The notes under the pieces were generated by a model that saw nothing but the letters and a program-made list of their open reading frames with translations, searched no databases and was not told the DNA's origin. From NCBI RefSeq assembly GCF_021568285.1, contig NZ_JAKGTQ010000002.1, positions 682,001 through 746,000 of the forward strand: DNA of 64,000 nt, given 5' to 3'. The position numbers and the translations under genes are program-made. Positions 28,218 to 37,176 of the stretch are shown here, one piece after another. This stretch comes from Rheinheimera sp. UJ63. Its GTDB lineage: Bacteria; Pseudomonadota; Gammaproteobacteria; Enterobacterales; Alteromonadaceae. Within the stretch, counting starts at the first letter, position 1; every line of letters begins with the position of its first letter.

Positions 28218-28318
28218 ATTCCCACCTTATTTACTGACGCCACGACGTCATGTTTAACTTGACTAATGTCATACTTGTCCTTATATTCGTTTATCGTCGA
28301 ATAACGATATTGGTGTTT

Positions 28319-28648
28319 ATGAGTACTCTTAATTCGGTCTCCAATGAACAACTGGCCGCTATTGCAAAGGCGTTTGCGCATCCTGCCCGCATACACATTA
28401 TCCAGCTTTTGCTGAGCAAACCGTCCTGTATTGGTGGTGAAATCACCAGCGAAGTGGGTCTTGCTCAATCAACGGTATCGGAGCACTTACGCATATTAAA
28501 GGCGGCAGAAATTGTTACCGGTGAAATAGAACACCCGCGAGTGTGTTATAGCCTTAACCGTGAAAAGTTATTGCCGTTACTGGATTTGTTACAACAAATT
28601 GCCAGCAGTCAGGTGTCTAATGATGGTGCGTGCTGTGCTGGTACTTAA
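28319..28648 (+). CDS. arsR: ArsR-family metalloregulator of the arsenic cluster
   Basis: A small winged-helix repressor of 109 residues. The DNA-recognition part is EITSEVGLAQSTVSEHLRIL, preceded by AKAFAHPARIHIIQLL, the usual ArsR start. Cysteines stand in KPSCIGGE, in RVCYS and as a CC pair near the C-terminus; these may bind As(III), although the classic ELCVCDL motif is absent. I choose ATG 28319 rather than 28250, because the family starts at this point. The arsenite permease gene follows 16 bases later. Confidence 0.88.
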   Translation: MSTLNSVSNEQLAAIAKAFAHPARIHIIQLLLSKPSCIGGEITSEVGLAQSTVSEHLRILKAAEIVTGEIEHPRVCYSLNREKLLPLLDLLQQIASSQVSNDGACCAGT

Positions 28649-28664
28649 AGGTATTGAGTAAAAT

Positions 28665-29681
28665 ATGGGTATATTTGAGCGATATTTATCAGTTTGGGTA
28701 GCGTTATGCATCGTTGCTGGTGTTGTGCTTGGCAACCTAATGCCGGGTGTGTTTCAAGCGATAGCGGCGATTGAGTATAGCCAGATAAATTTAGTGGTGG
28801 CCCTGCTGATTTGGTTAATGATATATCCAATGATGGTGCAGATAGACTTTGGCGCAATTAAAGATGTTGGCAAAAAGCCCAAAGGCATCATGCTTACGCT
28901 GGTGATGAACTGGTTGGTTAAACCTTTTACTATGGCGGCACTGGGCTGGTTGTTTTTTAAGGTGTTATTCGCCGGATGGGTTGACCCCCAAAGTGCTAAT
29001 GAATATATCGCCGGTATGATTTTGCTCGGCGTTGCGCCCTGCACGGCAATGGTGTTTGTTTGGAGCCAACTGACTAAAGGCGATGCCAATTACACCTTGG
29101 TACAAGTGTCTGTGAACGACATTATTATGATTTTTGCCTTTGCTCCTATCGCCGCATTGCTGTTGGGCGTTAACGATATCGTTATTCCGTGGCAAACACT
29201 GTTTTTGTCAGTGCTGCTGTATGTGCTACTGCCGTTGATTGCGGGTGTCATTACCCGCAAACAGCTTAATAAAGGCGGTACAGAGCAGCGTGTCAGCGCA
29301 TTTTTGGCTAAAGCCAAACCGTGGTCGGTCATTGGATTATTGGCGACAGTTGTTTTGTTGTTTGGTTTTCAGGCACAAACCATCGTTGCCAAACCGCTGA
29401 TTATTTTGCTTATTGCTATTCCGCTACTACTACAAACTTACGGCATTTTCGCCATTACCTATGCCATTGCCAAAAAGATGCACTTGCCACACAACGTTGC
29501 GGCACCGGCCGGCTTGATTAGCACCTCTAACTTTTTTGAACTGGCTGTCGCAGTTGCCATAGCGCTGTTTGGTTTAAACAGCGGTGCAGCACTGGCAACC
29601 GTGGTCGGAGTGCTGGTTGAAGTGCCGGTGATGTTATCACTGGTGTGGTTTGCCAATCGAACCCGGCACTGGTTTAGCTGA
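28665..29681 (+). CDS. acr3: ACR3-family arsenite efflux permease
   Basis: About ten membrane segments in 338 residues. The diagnostic ACR3 blocks are present: [19 protein letters not shown], the conserved Cys in [38 protein letters not shown] and a C-terminal [19 protein letters not shown]. It exports As(III) from the cytoplasm using the proton motive force. It is in an operon with arsR (16 bp) and the phosphatase gene (26 bp). Confidence 0.95.
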   Translation: MGIFERYLSVWVALCIVAGVVLGNLMPGVFQAIAAIEYSQINLVVALLIWLMIYPMMVQIDFGAIKDVGKKPKGIMLTLVMNWLVKPFTMAALGWLFFKVLFAGWVDPQSANEYIAGMILLGVAPCTAMVFVWSQLTKGDANYTLVQVSVNDIIMIFAFAPIAALLLGVNDIVIPWQTLFLSVLLYVLLPLIAGVITRKQLNKGGTEQRVSAFLAKAKPWSVIGLLATVVLLFGFQAQTIVAKPLIILLIAIPLLLQTYGIFAITYAIAKKMHLPHNVAAPAGLISTSNFFELAVAVAIALFGLNSGAALATVVGVLVEVPVMLSLVWFANRTRHWFS

Positions 29682-29707
29682 CACTTTTTACTGATTAGGG
29701 AACTACT

Positions 29708-30205
29708 ATGCAGCATCCATTTGATTATCTGGAACTGAGCACCGGCACGCTGATGTTCACGCCGTGTCCGGGCACTAAAGGCGTAAGTCTGTCTGACAGC
29801 ATTGGTCAGCTTAAAGCGGCTGGCGCGGCAGCCGTTATTACACTGATGCCAACACATGAGCTAGAGCAAAACGACGCAACGCGCATTGGCGCTATCTGTA
29901 AAGAGCTTGGCTTATCATGGTATCAGTTACCGATAGAAGATGACTGTGCGCCAGAGCAGGCATTTGAGGCTGCATTTTCTGACTATAAAGCGGCCATATT
30001 GGTTTTGCTGCAAGCGGGTAAAAAAGTGGCCATTCACTGCAAGGGCGGCTCTGGTCGCACCGGACTTATGGCGGCAATATTAATGGCTCAGCTTGGTTAC
30101 AGCAAAACCGAAGCGCAAACGTTAGTGCAGCAGCTTAGACCCAAAGCCTTGTGCCATCCGGTCCATCAACGCTATTTCGAAAATTTAGCGGTTGACAGTT
30201 TATAA
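29708..30205 (+). CDS. Dual-specificity/tyrosine phosphatase-like protein of the ars cluster (CDKN3-like)
   Basis: The cysteine phosphatase signature HCKGGSGRTG is complete: Cys111 and Arg117 form the C-x5-R loop. Length (165) and the N-terminal strand TGTLMFTPCPGTKGVSL fit small CDKN3-like or DSP proteins. Such proteins occur in bacterial arsenic operons; their role there is not settled. Since arsenate resembles phosphate, action on an arsenylated or phosphorylated metabolite is possible. No arsC arsenate reductase is in the window, so arsenate handling might depend on this gene or on genes elsewhere. Confidence 0.82.
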   Translation: MQHPFDYLELSTGTLMFTPCPGTKGVSLSDSIGQLKAAGAAAVITLMPTHELEQNDATRIGAICKELGLSWYQLPIEDDCAPEQAFEAAFSDYKAAILVLLQAGKKVAIHCKGGSGRTGLMAAILMAQLGYSKTEAQTLVQQLRPKALCHPVHQRYFENLAVDSL

Positions 30206-30279
30206 GACACAAGCTGTCGCACCTCTTGCATAAACTGGCTCGTCGTTAGCGATCTGCTATTTATGCCTAAGGGGTGCTT

Positions 30280-31407
30280 ATGTATTCTGCTCGCCAAGTT
30301 TCTATTACAGCCAATGAGCTGACCCAATTTTTAGCGCTGCAGCTGAAACTGCTTGCCCAAACTGACCAGCCGCGTTTAGTTGCTCCCGTGATGTTGTGGG
30401 GGCCGCCGGGTGTAGGGAAAAGTACTATAGTGCGTGAGCTATGCCAAAAAGAAGGCATTGGTTTTATTGATATTCGGCTAGCGCAACGTGAGCCGGTTGA
30501 TATTCGTGGTTTACCGGTGGTGCGGGATGATCATGTTGATTGGTTACTAAGCGGCGAGTGGCCACGCGATCCAGATAGCCGCGGTATTATTCTGTTTGAT
30601 GAGTTAACCGCTGCAGATCGCAGTTTGCAAGTGGCGGCTTATGAAATCATTTTAGATCGCCGCTTGGGTGATTTGTATCAATTACCCGCCGGTTGGTTGG
30701 TGATGGCAGCGGGAAATCGCAGTAATGATCGCGCCGTGGCTTATACCATGTCGAGCGCTTTAGCCAACCGTTTTTGTCATTTAGAGCTTACCGCCGATTT
30801 GCAAAGCTGGACCTTATGGGCGCGGCAGCAGGGAATAGATGAAGCGCTAATTGCTTTTCTGCGTTACCAACCGCAATGCTTTATGGATATGGAAAACGAT
30901 CTTGAGCGCGGTTGGCCCAGCCCGCGCAGTTGGGAGCGGGTGTCATTTTATCTACAGCAACATACCGCGCTAAACGAAACGTTACTGCAAAAAATTATTT
31001 GTGGTTTAGTTGGCCCAGGCGCGGCTTATCAACTAATAGCCTTTTTGAATGCGCGCGCCGAATTGCCTGATGTGCAGCTAATGCTAAACGGTAAAATTCC
31101 AATCCAGATCCCAGAGCGGCCAGATATGTTGTTTGCCTTTTGTTCATCGTTAAGCCAGCAATTGTGGCAATCACCAACCATGATGGAAACACGCATTGGT
31201 CGATTTTTAGAAATTGGGGTAGCGATGACGTCTGACTTTGCCACGCTCACCTTAATTGACAGTATTCAACACACAAACAATGACGAAGTGCAGCGTCGCT
31301 CTGAGTTGCTTTTAGGGCATAAAAAATTTGTGCAGTGGTCTGACAAACATGGCCAGCATTTTGATGCGTTACAAGGCGCCACACTGTTAACGGATGCACC
31401 AGTATGA
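30280..31407 (+). CDS. MoxR-type AAA ATPase (AAA_5)
   Basis: Walker A is GPPGVGKS (residues 41-48) and Walker B ends with Asp107-Glu108 in GIILFDELTAAD. The sensor region AAGNRSNDRAVAYTMSSALANRF is typical for MoxR-like ATPases. Length is 375. ATG 30280 follows an aagggg site; a GTG at 30274 lies within it. The stop overlaps the start of the next gene (ATGA), which encodes the metallopeptidase/VWA partner. MoxR ATPases often act with VWA proteins as chaperone pairs that remodel a target. It opens the accessory region. Confidence 0.88.
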   Translation: MYSARQVSITANELTQFLALQLKLLAQTDQPRLVAPVMLWGPPGVGKSTIVRELCQKEGIGFIDIRLAQREPVDIRGLPVVRDDHVDWLLSGEWPRDPDSRGIILFDELTAADRSLQVAAYEIILDRRLGDLYQLPAGWLVMAAGNRSNDRAVAYTMSSALANRFCHLELTADLQSWTLWARQQGIDEALIAFLRYQPQCFMDMENDLERGWPSPRSWERVSFYLQQHTALNETLLQKIICGLVGPGAAYQLIAFLNARAELPDVQLMLNGKIPIQIPERPDMLFAFCSSLSQQLWQSPTMMETRIGRFLEIGVAMTSDFATLTLIDSIQHTNNDEVQRRSELLLGHKKFVQWSDKHGQHFDALQGATLLTDAPV

Positions 31408-32669
31408 CGGCGCAGGCAATCGTTGCGGTTATTGTGCCTGATGCGGCTGTGCAACGTGAAAAGCAACGCGTTGTTACGGAATTACAGCAATTACGCTCTG
31501 ATCTCTTGTTAAGCCAGCCTTTTGTTGCGGTACTGGCGATGCGGCTGCATTTAGTGGTGGTCGATGATGATCGTTTAGCAACAGCTTGCACGGACAGTCA
31601 GCGCGTTTTCTTTAATCTTGACTTTATAAAACGTTGCAGCACATCGCAAAAGAAATTTGTATTGGCGCATGAGGTTTGGCACTGCGTGATGGGCCATTTT
31701 ATACGCCGGCAAGATCGAGAACCGCTGCGCTGGAATTACGCTTGTGACTTTGAAGTAAATGGCATCTTGCATCATTATTTTAAGGGCGATGATATGCCTG
31801 AAAATGTGCTGTTTAGCCACAGTTATAGTGGTAAATCGGCTGAACAAATTTATCAAACCTTGGGCCGATCAGCCGCTGATCAGTGGCATGAGACCTACAT
31901 TATTGGTGGTAAATCGCTACCGGCTGACAACGCGCAATTTGATCAACACCAACCTGAGTTATCCTCTGCTCAGCACCCGGCTATTAAGCTAGATCCCGAT
32001 TATCAGCCACAGCCAGTCACCGAACGAGACCTGCATCGTTGGCGCGAATATACCGCTGCGGCAGCCCAAGTTACGGGTGTGATGGCTGGTAACCAAAGTA
32101 GTGTCATGCAGCGCGTTATTAAAAACGTGTTAAGCCCACAATTGTCATGGCCAAGTATCTTGCAGCGCTTTATTCAACGTACCATTAGCGGCAGTTACAG
32201 CTGGCATCGACCTGCACGGCGTTATATAGGGCAAGGGCTGTATTTACCGGGCAGGCAGGGCAAAAAACTGCACATTAGTTTAGCAATCGATACCAGCGGC
32301 AGTACCCTGGAAGATTTGCCGCAGTTTCTCGCTGAAATAAGCAGTATATTACGGCAGTTTGAGCAAGTTAGGTTGCAGGTAATAAGTTGTGACGCCACGG
32401 TCACTGATGTCAGTTATTACGAAAATAACGACTTACCCGCACTTGTAAACTGGCAAGCAAAAGGAGGGGGCGGTACTGATTTTCGGCCAGTATTTGCCTA
32501 TCTGCAGCACGAGCAGTCAGACAACTGCCCGCCACAAGCGTTAATTTTCTTTACCGATGGCTACGGAACCGCACCCGCACAAGCCCCCCAATACCCAGTG
32601 ATTTGGGTATTAACAGGACAGGGGCGTCAACCCACAAATTGGGGCGAAGTGATAGCTTTAATAAGCTGA
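31404..32669 (+). CDS. DUF2201-type putative metallopeptidase with VWA-like C-terminal domain
   Basis: The N-terminal domain has a zinc-peptidase motif HEVWH (His89, Glu90, His93) in VLAHEVWHCVMGH, followed by a NYACDFEVNGIL block. The C-terminal part is VWA-like, with the metal-adhesion motif DTSGS (residues 296-300) and GGGGTDFRPVF. It overlaps the MoxR-type gene by 4 bases, so the two are made together. The pair is the usual MoxR-VWA arrangement; the target is unknown. The whole protein is cytoplasmic. Confidence 0.85.
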   Translation: MTAQAIVAVIVPDAAVQREKQRVVTELQQLRSDLLLSQPFVAVLAMRLHLVVVDDDRLATACTDSQRVFFNLDFIKRCSTSQKKFVLAHEVWHCVMGHFIRRQDREPLRWNYACDFEVNGILHHYFKGDDMPENVLFSHSYSGKSAEQIYQTLGRSAADQWHETYIIGGKSLPADNAQFDQHQPELSSAQHPAIKLDPDYQPQPVTERDLHRWREYTAAAAQVTGVMAGNQSSVMQRVIKNVLSPQLSWPSILQRFIQRTISGSYSWHRPARRYIGQGLYLPGRQGKKLHISLAIDTSGSTLEDLPQFLAEISSILRQFEQVRLQVISCDATVTDVSYYENNDLPALVNWQAKGGGGTDFRPVFAYLQHEQSDNCPPQALIFFTDGYGTAPAQAPQYPVIWVLTGQGRQPTNWGEVIALIS

Positions 32670-33167
32670 GGTTATTGGCTAGGTTAGCCATTTAAATGAT
32701 AGATATTGATAGTTATTTAAGCCAGTAAGCTTATTGTTACTGGCCGTTTATTGATACATGTATAAAATTTTTTGTCAGTTATGAGCGAAGAACAGCAATT
32801 CCTGATGCACCAAAATGTTTATGTGCATGTTCGCAATAACTTGTTAAATAAACAGCGGTTTCGCCGTTGGCGAGTGACTTTCTTTTGTTTCGCCAAAAGA
32901 AAGTATCTCACCGCAGGTGAAATGCTGACTAGCATAACAAGCTAAGCTTCTGAAATTGCATAGCTTTCTGAGATTCTATTTGTGCAAGAGGAAGCTGGTG
33001 GCTGTGCTAACTCAGTGATAAATGTGCTAGTAAAAAATAAAAACTACTCTATTATCGGTTTGTGAAGCTGTTTAAGTTAACAATATTATTTAAAGTTATT
33101 TTTTAAGAACGTCTTTCAAAGCAAAAAATATCACTCAATACGGAGTGATAAAAAATAAAGGTTAGGT
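32670..33167. other. Intergenic region, about 500 bp, with hairpin repeat
   Basis: It contains the hairpin repeat at 32877-32904 and A+T-rich DNA before the nuclease gene. A 54-codon frame from ATG 32781 runs through the hairpin, but has no ribosome site and is probably chance. No further gene is seen. Confidence 0.45.
32877..32904. repeat. 28-bp hairpin repeat, copy 2
   Basis: ACTTTCTTTT - loop GTTTCGCC - AAAAGAAAGT, perfect 10-bp stem. It is followed by ATCTCACCGCAGGTGAA, nearly the same as after copy 3. Confidence 0.75.
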
Positions 33168-34277
33168 ATGGATACCACATTAATAAAACTGCAGCAGTTG
33201 CTGGCTGATTTTAAACAACTGCCGCCGCTTAATGTTGCCGAGCAAAGTATTTTCAGTATCGGCAGCAAAGGCTATTACGAAAACCCCACCACAGATATTT
33301 TGGCATTTTTTTGTAACGACAACGGCCAGCATAAGCTTGGTAATACGGCGCTTAAAGCGCTATTTAACTGCCTCAATGATGTTACATCTGAACTTGACTG
33401 TTCGTTAATAAGCCCTCCTGAACGTGAAGTCGTTACCAAAGACCGTAAGCGTATTGACCTGCTTTTGGAAAGCGCTAATTGGGTGATGGTTGTAGAAAAT
33501 AAGATTTTCCATCAGCAAAATAACCCGTTTGATGACTATGAAAATTTTATTCTGGTTGAACAAGCAAATCGCTTTGCCAACAAAAAGAAGCTTTTTGTTG
33601 TGCTCGCTCCGACGAAAGAGGTAACACTAAAGGGTTGGCATTTTATAAGCTATTCAGAGCTGATTGCTGCTTTAAAAGCTCAGTTAGCTGAACTGTTTAT
33701 ATCTCAACCTATTCATAAATGGCTATTACTGCTTCGCGAATTTATCTTACATCTGGAGAGCCTCATGTCACAGCCATCCTTAAATCAGGAAACACTCGAC
33801 TTTGTCTTGAAAAATCTAACAGAAATCAAAGATATTCAGCAAATTAAACAAGATGCTATCAACGAGTACTTGGCGCAGTTACAAACGGCGCTACAAAGAA
33901 AGTTAGACAAAGTGGTTAATGCCCGCATACAAAACTGGGGCGGCTATCCTGCTTTACGCTTTACTTTGGCCGACTGGAACGAGCCTGATTGGGATGTTGT
34001 GCTTTTCTTATCTGGCAAAGCAGATACTACAGAGTTCTGTGTTTATGCCATCTTAAGTGACGGTTTAACTGAACAAAAAGCAGATGCTATCGTAATGCCA
34101 GGTTTAAACCCTAAGCGTGATTTCGAGAAATATGGGCGCTTAAAAGTGCGTAAATACAGCCTCCAATTAGCGGTGCGCACCCAAGAGCAAATTATTGAGT
34201 TTATTTATGACCGCCTTTTGGAATTGGATACGCTGATTATCGAGCTTAAGAATCAACCGGCTATTCCTGCATTGTGA
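33168..34277 (+). CDS. PD-(D/E)XK nuclease-superfamily protein (PDDEXK_4-like)
   Basis: The nuclease core is seen as Asp97 in RIDLLLE and Glu110-x-Lys112 in MVVENKIF, with an upstream YENPTTDILAFF helix. This arrangement fits the PDDEXK_4 family of 300-400 residue proteins found in mobile and defence contexts. A helical middle (about 200-250) and a C-terminal domain with WGGYPALRFTL are of unknown role. An aaaggttaggt site precedes the ATG. Hairpin repeats flank the gene on both sides. It probably cuts or binds DNA; the partner is unknown. Confidence 0.82.
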   Translation: MDTTLIKLQQLLADFKQLPPLNVAEQSIFSIGSKGYYENPTTDILAFFCNDNGQHKLGNTALKALFNCLNDVTSELDCSLISPPEREVVTKDRKRIDLLLESANWVMVVENKIFHQQNNPFDDYENFILVEQANRFANKKKLFVVLAPTKEVTLKGWHFISYSELIAALKAQLAELFISQPIHKWLLLLREFILHLESLMSQPSLNQETLDFVLKNLTEIKDIQQIKQDAINEYLAQLQTALQRKLDKVVNARIQNWGGYPALRFTLADWNEPDWDVVLFLSGKADTTEFCVYAILSDGLTEQKADAIVMPGLNPKRDFEKYGRLKVRKYSLQLAVRTQEQIIEFIYDRLLELDTLIIELKNQPAIPAL

Positions 34278-34370
34278 TTAACTAAAAGCCTTTTAAGGTA
34301 TAAATGCTTCTTTGTTAAAAAGCACTTCACCGGGCTTTCGAGCGGAAGTAGAGTCGCATTTTCTTTAGAT

Positions 34371-34398
34371 ACTGTCTTTTGGCGACGTAAAAGACAGT
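34371..34398. repeat. 28-bp hairpin repeat, copy 3
   Basis: ACTGTCTTTT - loop GGCGACGT - AAAAGACAGT, perfect 10-bp stem, followed by ATCTCACCGCAAATGAA. Stem positions 4-5 differ from the other copies, with matching changes on the opposite arm. Confidence 0.75.
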
Positions 34399-34449
34399 AT
34401 CTCACCGCAAATGAAGCCTTAATTATTTCTTTAACATCAACGGTAAAAA

Positions 34450-36228
34450 CTACCCCCTTGCCAGTGCCGCCTTGGCATACCAAACTTTAACGCTTTCAAA
34501 CGACACATTGGCCATTTTGGCGACATGCGGCAATTCGCTGTGATTGGCCATGGCGAGTAGTTTAGGCCGGGCATACTCTGGCATGGCTTGCATGGCAGAT
34601 GGTAGGATCTCGGCTAAAAATTTCGGTGATAAGCTGATGCTCAGAAAATCAAACAAAGCGAAGCGCCAAGTTTGCTGCTCTTCTGAAAGTTGGCTGTGAG
34701 GCTGGCAAAGTTTAATAAACAACTGGCTAAGGCGCTTCAGGCCCGGTAGCAGTGTGTTATTGAGCGTTAACCAGGTATGGGTATGCGTGGTTTTTTGTTG
34801 GATAAGCTGCTGTATAAACGCCAGCTTTTCGCTTATATGCAAAGGGCTATCGTCTTTGCTTAACATGTTACAAAGCGTATGAAAAGCCGCCGGCTCATGC
34901 AGTAATGCAGAATGTACGGCAGTGCGCATAAAATCTGCGGTATCGCTAAGTGCTTGCCGATACGCCGCGAGCCACAGTAAAAAGTCGGCCTCGTAAGATT
35001 CAAAGATCCGATCTTTTTTGATCTTCCAGCGCCAAGAGTGTGGTGTTATTTTGCTTGGCGCTTGCTTAAAGTGGCACGGGCGCTGTTGATTTTGTAAGTA
35101 AAGGGCGCAGCGGATATCCCAAAGCCGATCAACAGCAAACCCAAGATCGGCAAACGCCTGCAATAGCATAATGGCATGATAGACATTATGCGGTTTCGAT
35201 TGCCTCGCGGCTTGGGTTAACAGCGCTTCAATGAGCTCAGTATCGAGCTGTTCGGTGAGCTTGTTTAAGGCATCACGAATAGTTGCCTCATTGATCGAGA
35301 AGCTTGCTTGATCCAGTAATTCTGGTGCAAAAATACCGCTACTAAACACCAATGGCGAGCCAGCGCGTAAGCGAACTAAGTTAGGGCAGTCGGAAACATG
35401 TAATTGCGCTATATTGCCTGAATTTAGCTCAGTGAGTGCGCTGCGCCGCAGTTTAACGCTTTGCCAGCTACCGGCAAAATCGACAATACTGTGTGCGGCA
35501 TCGGTTAGCTGTGCATGTTGTGCACTAAAATCAGCGGGGGCGGTTAAGCGGCTAAATTGTGGGCAGTGCTGTAATTGAATGTTATGTAGTTCGTTATCTA
35601 AAATAGCAATACTGCGCAGGCCAATGGCTCGCTGCACCGCTAAATACTGACAACCCGACAGGGTTAAGCAAGCAATACCGGCGATATCGGTAAACACTAA
35701 CTGGCGTAGGTTAGCAAAAGCAGGGGCCATGGCTTGCTGATAACCGCCGCTAAAAATCAGTAAGCTGTCTTTGGGCAGGTTTTGCAGCGTCGTGAAATCG
35801 TCTAGCCACATTTGGTTTAAGTCATAAAAATAGATTTGCTGCCACAGCTGCTGAGGCGGTTTTTGCGCCAGTGTGAGTAGCTCGCCTTCTTTAAGCCAGC
35901 ACATATCCAGTTGGCTTACCGGCGCAATAATGTGCAAGCCATGTGGAAAATCAGCAAGATCAAGATGCAGCACCCAACGATTTTCGCTATGCCCTTGTAG
36001 TAACACTTGTTGTAACGCCGATGCGCCCTGAATGCGTAAATGCCGCTCGGCCGGTACTGTGCTGCAAATATGCAGCTGTTGCAGCGCTTTAACCTGCATT
36101 AAGTCAAGGTGTCGCAACGCTGTTTGCGTGATACTTAACGTGGTTAAGGTTGCATCATGAATACTGCTGCTGTGATCCGCATTCAGTACCAGCGGGGCTT
36201 TATCAGAAATATGTCGAACTGCAGTCAT
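34450..36228 (-). CDS. Unrecognised 592-residue protein, possible repeat-type N-terminal half
   Basis: I do not recognise the family. The N-terminal half shows irregular leucine-rich beta-strand/turn units (LTTLSITQTALRHLDLMQVK, ALQQLHICS, NIQLQHCPQFSRL, IAQLHVSDCPNLVRL), suggesting a leucine-rich or beta-solenoid scaffold. The C-terminal half is helical and ends VAKMANVSFESVKVWYAKAA. No catalytic motif or signal peptide is seen. The frame extends to a TTG at 36318 that would overlap the phosphatase gene by 29 bases; I take ATG 36228, although its ribosome site is weak. It lies directly after the phosphatase gene on the same strand, so the two probably work together. Confidence 0.75.
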   Translation of the reverse strand: MTAVRHISDKAPLVLNADHSSSIHDATLTTLSITQTALRHLDLMQVKALQQLHICSTVPAERHLRIQGASALQQVLLQGHSENRWVLHLDLADFPHGLHIIAPVSQLDMCWLKEGELLTLAQKPPQQLWQQIYFYDLNQMWLDDFTTLQNLPKDSLLIFSGGYQQAMAPAFANLRQLVFTDIAGIACLTLSGCQYLAVQRAIGLRSIAILDNELHNIQLQHCPQFSRLTAPADFSAQHAQLTDAAHSIVDFAGSWQSVKLRRSALTELNSGNIAQLHVSDCPNLVRLRAGSPLVFSSGIFAPELLDQASFSINEATIRDALNKLTEQLDTELIEALLTQAARQSKPHNVYHAIMLLQAFADLGFAVDRLWDIRCALYLQNQQRPCHFKQAPSKITPHSWRWKIKKDRIFESYEADFLLWLAAYRQALSDTADFMRTAVHSALLHEPAAFHTLCNMLSKDDSPLHISEKLAFIQQLIQQKTTHTHTWLTLNNTLLPGLKRLSQLFIKLCQPHSQLSEEQQTWRFALFDFLSISLSPKFLAEILPSAMQAMPEYARPKLLAMANHSELPHVAKMANVSFESVKVWYAKAALARG

Positions 36229-36289
36229 AACACGCCATAACCTATGAGTTAAAACCACAGTATTGATAATCGGTGCGACAATTTGCGTC

Positions 36290-37012
36290 TTAGCTTCGGC
36301 TGTTTTTAAAACCAGCAACCAGTTCAGGGAGTGACAGTAGGGTTAATTGCTCGGTGTAGTAAGCGCCAGTATCAATATAAGCGCGATTGGCCACAAACAG
36401 CGGCTGTTGCACAACGGTATGTCCAGACACCACATAATCAATGTTGGCCACGTGCAAAGACGCTAAGGCGTTCAGCTGTTTAGCTTTAAGCATACTGCGC
36501 CCAGAAACCAGCGTGCGCTGTAAGCGGGGCGCTTGCTCGGCATCGGCCGTGTTAGAAAGTGTTAACCAATCGTTTTCAGGCACATCGCCGTGCACAATGC
36601 CGATAAGGCCTTGTTCGGTATGCAATTCCAAGGCTAACGGTTGCTCTGCAATGGCCACAAGCTGCTGCATAACGATTGTTGCCTTGTCGGGTTCCTGCTT
36701 TTTGAGATGTTCAAACCAGTCACCGTCATTGGCCATCCATATCGCGTAATCACCAACCGGGTACAAATCGTGATTGCCAGCGACCATCACAATGCAGCCT
36801 TGTTTTAGTCCTGCCAGCACAAAGCTAACCGTTTCAGGGCAAAAGCGGCCTCTGTCGATTAAATCACCAACCAACACCAATAAATCTTGCTCAGCAACAA
36901 AACCTTTACGAGCTAAAGCGGCTTGCAGCAAATCAAAACGCCCATGGATATCGCCACAAAACAATAGCGTTCTGTAGTGACGCGCATCAATCTTTTTTAA
37001 ATACCGTGCCAA
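36290..37012 (-). CDS. Metallophosphoesterase, PP2A/ApaH-like
   Basis: All metal-binding blocks of the calcineurin-like phosphatases are present: FCGDIHGRFD, LVGDLIDRG, VAGNHDLYPVGDY, GIVHGDVPEN and YVVSGHTVVQ. Length (240) is close to bacterial PrpE/PP-type serine/threonine or diadenosine-tetraphosphate hydrolases. Substrate cannot be told. Its start is 165 bp from that of the divergent tandem-AAA gene, so they may share a control region. The gene for the unrecognised 592-residue protein follows on the same strand. Confidence 0.88.
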   Translation of the reverse strand: MARYLKKIDARHYRTLLFCGDIHGRFDLLQAALARKGFVAEQDLLVLVGDLIDRGRFCPETVSFVLAGLKQGCIVMVAGNHDLYPVGDYAIWMANDGDWFEHLKKQEPDKATIVMQQLVAIAEQPLALELHTEQGLIGIVHGDVPENDWLTLSNTADAEQAPRLQRTLVSGRSMLKAKQLNALASLHVANIDYVVSGHTVVQQPLFVANRAYIDTGAYYTEQLTLLSLPELVAGFKNSRS

Positions 37013-37176
37013 TTCATTACTCCTTATATTGCTGCCATTACCCTCGCAGCAGAGGTGATCAGCATAGCAAGCTATCGCGACGACATATGTCTTGTAAAAA
37101 AATTTTTTCTGCGTCTTATCTTGTCGTTGGCAAAGGCCAAACTTCTGATTGGGTAATGCGAGAGGGAAGTAACACT

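Larger units (their letters stand above)
27898..28318. other. Intergenic region between the sirtuin and arsR genes
   Basis: It holds the hairpin repeat at 27953, a small GC hairpin at 28060-28075 (CGGCGC-AGCA-GCGCCG) and a possible minus-strand 40-codon gene at 28095-28217. Near arsR, an inverted ATTCG/CGAAT pair with an 8-base gap (about 28286-28303) is a candidate ArsR operator. No other gene is supported. Confidence 0.4.

Noticed and set aside
32781-32945. 54-codon frame (starting MSEEQQFLMHQ) before the nuclease gene
   Set aside because: It lacks a ribosome site and runs through a hairpin repeat that recurs elsewhere in a non-coding setting.
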